DNA of 17,670 bases from an uncultured Clostridia bacterium (GTDB taxonomy: Bacteria > Bacillota > Clostridia > Oscillospirales > Acutalibacteraceae), in assembly GCA_946002045.1 (NCBI GenBank), contig CAMFYM010000017.1, forward strand, positions 1 through 17,670, read 5' to 3'. Positions 6,005 through 13,641 of this stretch are shown here, piece by piece. The stretch's first letter is position 1; each line of letters opens with the position of its first letter. A program made the translations under genes and the position numbers. The notes under the pieces were generated by a model. It was not told the DNA's origin and did not search any database. It saw only the letters and a program-made list of their open reading frames with translations.

Positions 6005-7177
6005 ATAAATAATAATGAAAAATATTTTGTTTCGCTCATATCCTCGCATTTAAACAAAAGTGAGCCTGATATACCCGATGGCATTGACTGGAACGAAATT
6101 TACAGATTATCAAACATACATAATATTTGTGCAATAGTTACATCTCAGATTTTACTGCTGCCTAAAGAGTTACAACCACAAAAAGAGATATTGTCAAAAT
6201 TTCGTCAGCAAATGGGTTACTCTCTTATCGGCTTTGACGAAAAGGAAAAAGCATTAAAGCTTCTCCGTAAGCTATTTACTGATAATGAAATTGATTATAT
6301 GTTTGTTAAGGGTGCAATAATTAAGGAATATTATCCTGTTAAGGAATTCAGAACAAGTGGAGATATAGACACTGTTGTAAGAATTGAGCAGCTGTATAAG
6401 GTTAAAGCAGCACTTGTTGAAAAAGGACTTCCTATAAAAAGCGAAAATGCACAGCTTATTGTAACAAAATGCTTTGGACAGGAGATTGAAATACACAGTA
6501 ACGAGGATTACGATAACGAATATTTCAAAAACATTTTTGATTTATCTGTTAAAAATGGATTTGAGTATAGGCTTAATGATGAAGCGCACCTGCTTTATGT
6601 TCTCTGTCACATTATTAAGCACTTTAATGCCTTTGGTGCCGGAATAAAAATGTTTGCTGACATAGATGTGCTGATAAGAAAAATAAATGATTTTGATTAT
6701 GAAAAATTTATCAGCATATGTAATGAGCTGAATATTTCTACCTTTGCTAAATCAAGCTTTTCTCTTTGTAATTATTGGTTTAATACACCTGTTAGTGCTG
6801 AAATTGATTTTAGCAAATCAAACGAATTTAGGGAGCTTTTTGAAGGTGAAGTCATTAACAGTGGTACCTTTGGCTTTAACAAAAGAAATCTTGGTGACTA
6901 TTATATTAACAAAGGTATTGGTGAAAACAGCAAAAATAATTTTGCTGCAAAAATCAGAGCATTATTTAAGTTAGTTTTTCCCGGTGCAGACACCTTAAAA
7001 AGAAGCTTTGAATACTGCAAAAAGCACCCTATACTGTTGCCGATAGCGTGGATAAACAGAGTGTTTATAGGAATATTCAAACGAGGTGGTCATTCCATAA
7101 ATACCGTTAACTCTATATTAAACACCGGTGAAGAAACGCTGCAATACAAAAAGCTCCTTGACGAGCTTGAAATATGA
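6005..7177 (+). CDS. Nucleotidyltransferase-fold protein (NTP_transf_5-like) with a probable ATA start
   Basis: About 390 aa protein of the uncharacterised nucleotidyltransferase family often annotated NTP_transf_5. The fold's metal motif is visible as RTSGDIDTVVR (D120, D122 from the ATA), preceded by FVKG. A helical C-terminal region follows and there is no membrane segment. The reading frame is open from 5987, after a stop at 5984-5986. The strong Shine-Dalgarno GGGAGGTG (5992-5999) points 7 bases downstream to ATA 6005. The first conventional start in frame is TTG 6191, with no ribosome binding site. Starting there would remove about 62 residues, including the segment IPDGIDWNEIYRLSNIH, which looks like the family's normal N-terminal region. 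Either ATA initiates, the gene is weakened by an ATG-to-ATA change, or there is a base error. Substrate and role are unknown. Confidence 0.7.
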   Translation: MNNNEKYFVSLISSHLNKSEPDIPDGIDWNEIYRLSNIHNICAIVTSQILLLPKELQPQKEILSKFRQQMGYSLIGFDEKEKALKLLRKLFTDNEIDYMFVKGAIIKEYYPVKEFRTSGDIDTVVRIEQLYKVKAALVEKGLPIKSENAQLIVTKCFGQEIEIHSNEDYDNEYFKNIFDLSVKNGFEYRLNDEAHLLYVLCHIIKHFNAFGAGIKMFADIDVLIRKINDFDYEKFISICNELNISTFAKSSFSLCNYWFNTPVSAEIDFSKSNEFRELFEGEVINSGTFGFNKRNLGDYYINKGIGENSKNNFAAKIRALFKLVFPGADTLKRSFEYCKKHPILLPIAWINRVFIGIFKRGGHSINTVNSILNTGEETLQYKKLLDELEI

Positions 7178-7185
7178 ATATAAAC

Positions 7186-7227
7186 AAAAAAGGCTTGTTT
7201 AGTAATTAACTAAACAAGCCTTTTTTT
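7186..7227. terminator. Bidirectional intrinsic terminator
   Basis: A perfect 18-bp inverted repeat, 7186-7203 (AAAAAAGGCTTGTTTAGT) with 7209-7226, closes a 5-nt loop (AATTA). It has A and T tracts on either side, so it works in both directions. It separates the convergent nucleotidyltransferase and hypA genes and overlaps the hypA stop codon (7226-7228). It ends the redox operon, so no further gene is expected downstream of hypA in that transcript. Confidence 0.93.
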
Positions 7228-7564
7228 ATACTGCCTCTATTGACAGGATATTAAATTCCCTACCTCTAATAACCTTATAATCGGATTTTGAACATTTAGG
7301 GCAAATTCTACTGTTTTTAAGCATTTCATATTCAGTGCCACAGGTACATCTTGCCACAGCAGGAATACGGATTAAATTAAGCTGTGTATTATTAAACACG
7401 CCTTCCTGCCTTGCAACATTCCAGCACTCCTCAAAATAATCGGGCAATATGCCGGACAGCTCGCCACATTCAATGTTAACGGCAGTAACTTTTTTCAAGT
7501 TTTGCTCTTTCATTATTTCTTCAAGAAGGTCGAAGGTTTCAATTACAACGCTTAATTCGTGCAT
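7226..7564 (-). CDS. hypA: Hydrogenase/urease nickel chaperone HypA
   Basis: 112 aa, full length for HypA, which delivers nickel to [NiFe]-hydrogenases (and to urease in some bacteria) together with HypB. The N-terminus MHELSV contains the nickel-binding Met-His-Glu. The zinc site is represented by C73, C75, C88 and C91. The second pair is the usual CxxC (CPKC), but the first pair is C-T-C, one residue shorter than the typical CxxC; the DNA reads TGT ACC TGT. The ATG overlaps the last base of the hypB stop (TAATG), indicating translational coupling. It is the last gene of a five-gene redox operon. No hypC, D, E or F and no nickel enzyme lie in this window. Confidence 0.93.
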   Translation of the reverse strand: MHELSVVIETFDLLEEIMKEQNLKKVTAVNIECGELSGILPDYFEECWNVARQEGVFNNTQLNLIRIPAVARCTCGTEYEMLKNSRICPKCSKSDYKVIRGREFNILSIEAV

Positions 7565-8232
7565 TACTCATTCCACTCTTTAACCTGTGCTTTGAGCCAA
7601 TCACACCAAGCATCTACGCCCTCACCTGTTTTTGCAGAAATAAAGAACACCTGTGCATTCGGATTAAGCTTATGAATACGCTCAACAACTGCATCGTCAT
7701 CAAAATCAAATACTGATTTTGTGTCAATTTTATTGATAAGCACAACATCTGAAATTGTAAACATAAGTGGGTATTTGAGTGGCTTATCGTCACCCTCAGG
7801 CACAGACAAAATCATGGCATTTTTTGAAGCACCTGTATCAAATTCTGCCGGGCAAACAAGATTGCCCACATTTTCAAGCACAACAAGGTCTAAATCCTCT
7901 GTACCGAATTCCTTAATACCCTGCTCTGTCATACCTGCATCAAGGTGACACATACCACCTGTATGAAGCTGTATTGACCTAACGCCTGTGTCTGCAATAG
8001 TCTTTGCATCAACATCGCTGTCTATATCTGCCTCCATTACGCCCATCTTTAATTCATCCTTAAGACGAGCGATGGTTGCTTTAAGAGTAGTGGTTTTACC
8101 ACTGCCCGGTGATGACATAAGGTTAAGTAAAAAGGTCTTTTGCTTTTTCAGCTCAGCTCTTACTCTGTCTGCCTCTCTGTCATTATTTTCAAACACACTT
8201 CTTTTAATTTCAATTACCTTATATTCTTCCAT
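7564..8232 (-). CDS. hypB: Hydrogenase nickel incorporation GTPase HypB
   Basis: 222 aa SIMIBI-class GTPase that powers nickel transfer with HypA. It has the P-loop SSPGSGKTTT (40-49), the metal-bridging GGMCHLDAGM (C94, H95), the ENVGNLVCPAEFD switch region and the guanine-specificity NKID. It lacks the His-rich or CxxCGC N-terminal nickel store found in some HypB proteins, as many Firmicutes forms do. ATG 8232 has GAGGA upstream and lies one base after the stop of the preceding fusion gene (8234-8236). An earlier in-frame start at 8253 lies inside that gene and is less likely. The position between a redox fusion and hypA suggests that the operon's partner enzyme contains nickel, but this is inference. 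Confidence 0.93.
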   Translation of the reverse strand: MEEYKVIEIKRSVFENNDREADRVRAELKKQKTFLLNLMSSPGSGKTTTLKATIARLKDELKMGVMEADIDSDVDAKTIADTGVRSIQLHTGGMCHLDAGMTEQGIKEFGTEDLDLVVLENVGNLVCPAEFDTGASKNAMILSVPEGDDKPLKYPLMFTISDVVLINKIDTKSVFDFDDDAVVERIHKLNPNAQVFFISAKTGEGVDAWCDWLKAQVKEWNE

Positions 8233-8233
8233 A

Positions 8234-10453
8234 TTAGTCCTCACTGTTTGCAAAAAGATTTAAAAATTCATCACGGCTCAGTCCACAATTACGAGCAGAA
8301 TCGTTATCGGGAACGGCTCTTATAACCTTACCGTTGTAACGAGATACAACTGCATTGCACTGCTCACCGTTAATCACTCTGCTTTCAACAGAATACTGTT
8401 CATTAAGTGGCACCTGCTTTTTAAGGGCAGATTTTTCTGTTAATGCACCTGTTGGACAAAGCTCAACACACATACCACAGCCGTTACATTTTGTTTGGTC
8501 AAGTGGCAACGCAAAGGCAGGTGACACACTTGTTTTAAATCCACGACCTAAAAGACCGATGGCGCTGATATTCATAACCTCCTTACAGGAGCGAACACAC
8601 AAACCACAAAGAATACATTTTGCAGTATTTCGTTCGATAAATGAATTTTCGTCACGGGTATATTTCTGTGGCATTTCGCCTGCAAAGCGCTGTGGGTTAA
8701 TATCATATCTTTGAGCAACCGACAGAAGCTTACATTTGAAATATTCACGGCATCCACATTCAAGGCATCTCTGTGCCTCCTTTTGTGCCTCCTCTGCCGT
8801 TAAGCCTAATGACACCTCGTCAAAGCCGTTTTTTCTATGATTTGGCTCAAGAACACTTGCAACAATTCTCGGCTCCTTTTCCTTTGAGGAAAGATCAATT
8901 CTTTCATCATCACGCTTGCTGATATATTTTTCCGTCAAATCAAGCTCATAGCCGTTCAAATAAGCATCAACAGCCTTAACGCATTTTTCAGCCTCGCCAA
9001 TAGCAGCAATAGCTATTGATGCACCCTTGTTAGTTGCATCGCCAATAGCAAACACACCGTCAATATTAGTTTTAAATGTATCCTCGTCTGCAAGGATTGT
9101 GCCCCTTTCTGTAAGCTCAACCACATTAAAATCTGTGCTGTCAAGCTTTTGACCGATAGCCATAATCACGCTGTCAAGAGGCAGATATTCTGTTTTACCC
9201 TCTATTGCAACAGGGCGTCTTCTGCCGGAGGCATCAGGCTCGCCCAGCTCCATAAGCTGAAGGGTCATACCACACACCTTGCCGTCCTGACTGTGAATTT
9301 CAACAGGATTTGTAAGGAATTTATATACAACTCCCTCTTCTTTTGACTCCTTAATTTCAATCTCCTCGGCAGGCATTTCCTTTTCGGTTCTGCGATAGAT
9401 TACATAAACCTCTTTTGCACCAAGACGAACTGCTGTACGGCAGGCATCCATAGCAGTATTACCACCACCACAGACTGCAACTCTTTCGCCGATATTAACA
9501 CTATCACCTTGGATTACACTACGGAGGAAATCAATACCACCGTAAACGCCTTGAGCATCCTCGCCTTTAACTCTCATAGGTGTTGACTTCCAGGCACCCG
9601 GCGCAAGAATAACTGCATCGTTAACAGATTTAAGCATATCAAGTGTTATATCACTGCCGAACTTAACATTGTTAACAAGGTTAACACCTGTTTTTTCAAT
9701 AATGGCAATTTCGCTGTCAAGGACCTCCTTTGGCAAACGATACTGTGGAATACCGTAACGGAGCATACCACCCATTTTATCCATCATATCAAATACAGTT
9801 ACACTGTGACCCTTTTGTCTTAAATAAAGGGCTGCAGTAAGACCGGCAGGTCCACCACCCACAATGGCAACCCTTTTGCCTGTGTCTGCATTACACTGTG
9901 GAATATATGAATCTCCCTTTAAGTCCATATCGGCAGCAAATGCCTTTAGCTGAGCAATGTTAATAGGCTCCTCAACCTTACCACGCCTACAAGCCTTTTC
10001 GCAAGGGTGTGGACATACCCTGCCGATAGATGCAGGAAGTGGAATTTTATTCTTAATAAGCTTTAATGCTGCATCAAAATCGCCGTTTGCAATAAGTCCC
10101 ACATATCCCTGACAATCTGTGTTAGCTGGGCAGGCAAGCTGACAGGGAGCAACGCAATCGCCGTCATGGGCAGACATCAAAAGCTCCATTGCAATTTTTC
10201 TTGACTTAACAACTCTTTCGCTTTCTGTGTTAATAACCATGCCCTCGCTAACCTTTGCAGAGCATGAACGAAGAAGCTTTGGTACTCCCTGCGCTTCAAC
10301 TACACAAAGACCACAGGCACCGTAAACCTCCACTGCTTCATCATAGCAGAGAGTTGGTATGTAAATACCGTTTTGGCGTGCTGCCTCTAATATTGTACTG
10401 CCGGCAGGAGCAGTAATTTCTATACCGTTAATTTTAAGATTTACCAAATCCAT
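8234..10453 (-). CDS. [2Fe-2S]-GltD-like-ferredoxin fusion (NuoG/GltD type electron-transfer subunit)
   Basis: 739 aa soluble flavo-iron-sulfur protein. Domains in order: an N-terminal plant-type [2Fe-2S] domain (C36, C47, C50, C64); a cysteine-rich GltD/DPYD-type Fe-S domain (DCVAPCQLACPANTDC, then GRVCPHPCEKAC); FAD binding (AIVGGGPAGLTAALYL) and NAD(P) binding (VAVCGGGNTAMDACRTA with YRRTEKEMP); a second FAD motif (GVFAIGDAT); a cysteine cluster (RCLECGCREYFKCKL); and two NuoG-like [4Fe-4S] clusters (CILCGLCVRSC and CNGCGMCVELCP). The last ~50 residues (NGKVIRAVPDND, then NCGLSRDEF) resemble the start of a molybdopterin Fe4S4 domain without its first two cysteines, after which the protein stops. 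GltD-type domains commonly use NADPH. AAGGAGGAG gives an excellent start and overlaps the nuoF-like stop. It probably wires the NuoEF unit to NADP(H) and a partner enzyme not encoded here. Confidence 0.87.
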   Translation of the reverse strand: MDLVNLKINGIEITAPAGSTILEAARQNGIYIPTLCYDEAVEVYGACGLCVVEAQGVPKLLRSCSAKVSEGMVINTESERVVKSRKIAMELLMSAHDGDCVAPCQLACPANTDCQGYVGLIANGDFDAALKLIKNKIPLPASIGRVCPHPCEKACRRGKVEEPINIAQLKAFAADMDLKGDSYIPQCNADTGKRVAIVGGGPAGLTAALYLRQKGHSVTVFDMMDKMGGMLRYGIPQYRLPKEVLDSEIAIIEKTGVNLVNNVKFGSDITLDMLKSVNDAVILAPGAWKSTPMRVKGEDAQGVYGGIDFLRSVIQGDSVNIGERVAVCGGGNTAMDACRTAVRLGAKEVYVIYRRTEKEMPAEEIEIKESKEEGVVYKFLTNPVEIHSQDGKVCGMTLQLMELGEPDASGRRRPVAIEGKTEYLPLDSVIMAIGQKLDSTDFNVVELTERGTILADEDTFKTNIDGVFAIGDATNKGASIAIAAIGEAEKCVKAVDAYLNGYELDLTEKYISKRDDERIDLSSKEKEPRIVASVLEPNHRKNGFDEVSLGLTAEEAQKEAQRCLECGCREYFKCKLLSVAQRYDINPQRFAGEMPQKYTRDENSFIERNTAKCILCGLCVRSCKEVMNISAIGLLGRGFKTSVSPAFALPLDQTKCNGCGMCVELCPTGALTEKSALKKQVPLNEQYSVESRVINGEQCNAVVSRYNGKVIRAVPDNDSARNCGLSRDEFLNLFANSED

Positions 10454-10465
10454 ATCTGCTCCTCC

Positions 10466-12223
10466 TTATCCTTTAATTACTGCACCGAATTTACAGCTTT
10501 GAATACATTTGCCACACTTAATACATTTTTCCGTATCAATAATGTGGGCACTCTTAACCTCTCCTGCTATTGCATTAACAGGACAATTCCTTGCACAAAG
10601 AGTACAGCCCTTACACTTATCAGCATCAATAGAATACTTAATAAGGTCGGCACATTCTCCGGCAGGACACTCCTTATTTTCAATATGAGCTATGTACTCA
10701 TCCTTAAAATACTTAATTGTAGTCAACACAGGGTTTGGTGCTGTTTGACCGAGACCGCAAAGAGCACCGTCCTTAATTGCATAGCAAAGCTCCTCAAGCA
10801 GTTCAATATCACCCTGCTGACCTTCGCCTTTAGTAATTCTTGTTAAAATCTCAAGCATTCGTGTTGTTCCGATACGGCAATGAATACATTTGCCACAGCT
10901 TTCCTTGGCAGTAAAGTCCAGGAAGAATTTTGCCATACCCACCATACAGGTACTCTCGTCCATAACAACCATACCACCGGAGCCCATAATAGCTCCTGTT
11001 GCACCTAATGCCTTGTAATCAATAACTGTATCTATAAGGCTTGCAGGAATACAACCACCTGACGGACCACCCATCTGAACAGCCTTAAATTCCTTATCGC
11101 CCTTCATTCCACCACCGATGTCAAAAATAACATCACGCAGAGTTTTGCCCATAGGAATTTCTACAAGTCCACTGCGCTTAACCTTGCCTGTTACGGCAAA
11201 TACCTTTGTACCCTTTGAGCCTTCCGTACCCATAGCAGCAAATGCCTCGCCACCATTGTTAATAATCCAGCCCACATTGGCAAAGGTTTCAACATTATTG
11301 ATATTAGACGGCTTTCTCCAATAACCACTTTGTGCAGGGAACGGAGGCTTAAGCCTTGGCATACCACGATGACCCTCAAGAGATTCAATCAGCGCCGTTT
11401 CCTCGCCACAAACAAAGGCACCTGCACCTGCTTTAATTGACATATGGCAGGAGAAATCCGTGCCGAAAATATTGTCGCCTAAAAAGCCTGCTTCAGTTGC
11501 CTGCTCAATAGCTCTCTCCAGTCTTTTTATTGCAAGTGGATATTCTGCTCTAACATAAACAACGGCATTTTTTGCACCGATTGCATATGCACCGATAAGC
11601 ATACCCTCAATAAGATTATGGGGGTCGGATTCAATAACAGCTCTGTCCATAAATGCACCGGGGTCGCCCTCGTCTGCATTACAGATAAGATACTTTTCTT
11701 CGCCCTCAGACTGTCTTGCAGCGTTCCACTTAAACCAGGTTGGGAAGCCTGCACCACCACGACCGGCAAGACCTGATGTCTTAATAACCTCAATAACCTC
11801 CTGAGGTGTCATTTCAGTTACAGCCTTCTTTAACGCTGAATAGCCGTCGGCATTAACAAAATCCTCGATCTCCTCAGGGTTAATAACACCACATCGCCTT
11901 AAAGCAATACGAGTCTGCTTTTCCAAAAACTGCTTATCCTCGTCGCTGACAAGTAAATGAGCAATTACATCTTCATCGCCTGTTAAAACAAATTCAGCGA
12001 TTTTTTCTGCATCATTTTCTGTTACACGAACAAGACGCCTAACATCGCAGCCTTCCTCATAGATATCAACGATAGGCTCAAGATAACACATACCTACACA
12101 GCCTGCAATAGTTAACTGTGCACCACCGAGATTTTTTGTTAACAGTGCCTGCCTAACCTTTTCGGCACCTGCTGCTATACCACAGGAGCCCTCGCCTACA
12201 ACTATTTTATATTTGCTCATCAT
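10466..12223 (-). CDS. NuoF/HydB-like NAD(H)-oxidising flavoprotein subunit
   Basis: 585 aa, with the layout of the HydB subunit of bifurcating [FeFe]-hydrogenases rather than of respiratory NuoF. It has an N-terminal thioredoxin-like [2Fe-2S] domain (1-90), the FMN/NADH domain with GRGGAGFPTWFKW, ICNADEGDPGAFMDR and GAGAFVCGEETALI, the SLBB region, the N3-type [4Fe-4S] site (ESCGKCIHCRIGT), and two C-terminal [4Fe-4S] ferredoxin motifs (CKGCTLCARNCP, CIKCGKCIQSC). In the N-terminal domain only C14, C42 and C46 are seen; the first of the four expected ligands is Val. The reaction is expected to be FMN-mediated NAD(H) oxidation or reduction with electrons passed to Fe-S centres. ATG 12223 overlaps the nuoE-like stop as ATGA; a second ATG directly follows at 12220, at slightly better spacing from GGGAGG. 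Confidence 0.92.
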   Translation of the reverse strand: MMSKYKIVVGEGSCGIAAGAEKVRQALLTKNLGGAQLTIAGCVGMCYLEPIVDIYEEGCDVRRLVRVTENDAEKIAEFVLTGDEDVIAHLLVSDEDKQFLEKQTRIALRRCGVINPEEIEDFVNADGYSALKKAVTEMTPQEVIEVIKTSGLAGRGGAGFPTWFKWNAARQSEGEEKYLICNADEGDPGAFMDRAVIESDPHNLIEGMLIGAYAIGAKNAVVYVRAEYPLAIKRLERAIEQATEAGFLGDNIFGTDFSCHMSIKAGAGAFVCGEETALIESLEGHRGMPRLKPPFPAQSGYWRKPSNINNVETFANVGWIINNGGEAFAAMGTEGSKGTKVFAVTGKVKRSGLVEIPMGKTLRDVIFDIGGGMKGDKEFKAVQMGGPSGGCIPASLIDTVIDYKALGATGAIMGSGGMVVMDESTCMVGMAKFFLDFTAKESCGKCIHCRIGTTRMLEILTRITKGEGQQGDIELLEELCYAIKDGALCGLGQTAPNPVLTTIKYFKDEYIAHIENKECPAGECADLIKYSIDADKCKGCTLCARNCPVNAIAGEVKSAHIIDTEKCIKCGKCIQSCKFGAVIKG

Positions 12224-12693
12224 TCTGCCTCCCTTAACTCTCTTAAGATTTTGATTGTTTTATCGGGAGTGAGTGAGCCATATGTATCCTCGTTTATCAT
12301 CATAACAGGTGACAAAGAGCAACAGCCTAAGCAGGCAACACACTTAAGTGAAAACAATCCGTCTTCTGTTGTTTCCCCATCAGATATACCAAGCTCCTCC
12401 TGAATTGTTTGTAATATCAATTCGCTTGAATTAACATGGCAGGCAGTACCCTGACAAAGCATAATAAGATACTTGCCCACAGGAGTTAATCTGAATTGAG
12501 TATAAAATGTGGCAACACCCATAATTTCGCTTTCGGCAATAGATGTACGCTCACTTATACGGCAAATTGCATCCTTTGGCAAATAGCCGTATATATCCTG
12601 AGTTTTTTGTAAAATTGTTATCAATGAGCCTTTAACCTCTGCCAGCTCATCAAGAACAGGCTCAATTAAGCTCAAATCAATTTTGTTCTCCAT
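12220..12693 (-). CDS. NuoE/HydC-like thioredoxin-fold [2Fe-2S] subunit
   Basis: 157 aa, the normal length for the NuoE/HydC family. A helical N-terminal bundle is followed by a thioredoxin-like domain. The four [2Fe-2S] ligands have canonical spacing: C80-x4-C85 (CQGTAC) and C121-x3-C125 (CLGCC). The IYGYLPKDAI and GVATFYTQF segments are family hallmarks. It partners with NuoF-like protein in soluble NAD(H)-linked enzymes (bifurcating hydrogenases, NAD-dependent formate dehydrogenases). ATG 12693 follows GGAG at 8 bases. First gene of the redox operon; no catalytic subunit precedes it. Confidence 0.92.
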   Translation of the reverse strand: MENKIDLSLIEPVLDELAEVKGSLITILQKTQDIYGYLPKDAICRISERTSIAESEIMGVATFYTQFRLTPVGKYLIMLCQGTACHVNSSELILQTIQEELGISDGETTEDGLFSLKCVACLGCCSLSPVMMINEDTYGSLTPDKTIKILRELREAE

Positions 12694-12743
12694 TTACTCA
12701 TCTCCGTATCCAATAATAAATTTATACAAATTACATTTTCAAT

Positions 12744-12772
12744 ATAATAATTGATAAGCAATAAATTTTCAA
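12744..12772 (-). promoter_or_regulatory. Promoter of the nuoEF-GltD-hypBA operon
   Basis: On the minus strand TTGAAA (12767-12772) and TATTAT (12744-12749) are 17 bases apart. The predicted start near 12737 gives a leader of about 44 nt. A second, similar pair (TTGAAA 12737-12742, TATTAT 12713-12718, spacing 18) lies just downstream, but would start only about a dozen bases before the ATG. No Rex-type palindrome was recognised here. Confidence 0.55.
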
Positions 12773-12798
12773 TAGTAAATTAAAGGGAATTTTCTGCC

Positions 12799-13614
12799 CT
12801 ATGTCAACACATATTTTTCCACCATTTGTGCTAAGCCGTCATCGGCATTTGACGGTGCAACAAACTTGGCTGATGCCTTACATTCCTCTGTTCCGTTACC
12901 CATTGAAAAGGAATACCTTGCAAATTTAAGCATTGGTATATCGTTACCCGCGTCGCCAAAGGTCATAGTATTATCGGCAGTAATCCCCATAATATCGCAT
13001 ATACCCTTTACTGCCTGACCCTTGTCAACATTACTATTTGTTGCCTCAAGATTACCCTTAAAGCTGCAGGCAACGGTTAAATCAAGAGATAACAGCTTTT
13101 GCTCATATTTATTAAAATCGCAATCCTTAACAGAATACAAGGTAATTTTTTCTATTCCTCTATCACCCACATACCCCAACAAATCATTATGACCGTTCAT
13201 TGTGGTCATAACCTCGTCAATAAATTCCTGTGGGAAGCCTGTGTTAACAAATAAATCCTCTGTGCCAAGCTGATAATGAGATTTGCCGTCAATATATATT
13301 TCAAAAAATACACGGTTATCTAAAAAATATTTAATGGCATCCTTCGCTTTGTCATTAGGGATAAGATTTGAATAAATAACCTTGTTCAAATTCCTGTCAA
13401 AAACACAGGCGCCGTTAGCATACATAATATAATCTGCAAAGGGCAGCTGATTGGTAACATTATCAATCAGCGTCAACGGTCTGCCTGTTGTTATGGCAAT
13501 TTTCACTCCCATATCGTGAGCAGATTTGAGAGCATTATAGGTACGCTTCGTTACTGTTAGGTGGTCAGTAAACATCAGCGTGCCGTCTAAATCTGTTGCA
13601 ATTAGCTTTATCAA
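12799..13614 (-). CDS. Cof-type HAD-IIB sugar-phosphatase-like hydrolase
   Basis: 271 aa phosphatase of the Cof/YidA type (HAD subfamily IIB with a C2 cap). The four motifs are present: I, ATDLDGTL (D8 nucleophile, D10); II, ITTGRPL; III, the lysine of VDKGQAV; IV, GDAGNDIPML. The start is a TTG (13612-13614) with GGGAG 7 bases upstream; it gives the family-typical M-I-K-L-I-A-T-D opening, and no ATG fits. It lies 27 bases after mgtE and is probably on the same transcript. Related enzymes dephosphorylate sugar phosphates or flavin precursors; the substrate is not predictable. Confidence 0.9.
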   Translation of the reverse strand: MIKLIATDLDGTLMFTDHLTVTKRTYNALKSAHDMGVKIAITTGRPLTLIDNVTNQLPFADYIMYANGACVFDRNLNKVIYSNLIPNDKAKDAIKYFLDNRVFFEIYIDGKSHYQLGTEDLFVNTGFPQEFIDEVMTTMNGHNDLLGYVGDRGIEKITLYSVKDCDFNKYEQKLLSLDLTVACSFKGNLEATNSNVDKGQAVKGICDIMGITADNTMTFGDAGNDIPMLKFARYSFSMGNGTEECKASAKFVAPSNADDGLAQMVEKYVLT

Positions 13615-13641
13615 ATTAAAGCTCCCTTTCTTTACGAAAAA

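Noticed and set aside
10466..12693. NuoE and NuoF as part of respiratory complex I
   Set aside because: No membrane subunits (NuoA, H, J-N) are present. The NuoF protein has the extra N-terminal [2Fe-2S] domain and two C-terminal ferredoxin motifs typical of soluble HydB-type subunits.
12713..12742. Second TTGAAA/TATTAT pair as the main redox-operon promoter
   Set aside because: It would start the transcript about a dozen bases before the start codon, cutting into the room for the ribosome binding site. The upstream pair with 17-bp spacing fits better.
12781..12800. Short inverted match AGGG/CCCT after the HAD phosphatase gene as a terminator
   Set aside because: It is only a 4-bp stem with a loose loop and no proper T-run, too weak to call. 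Some read-through from the upstream genes into the redox operon is therefore possible.
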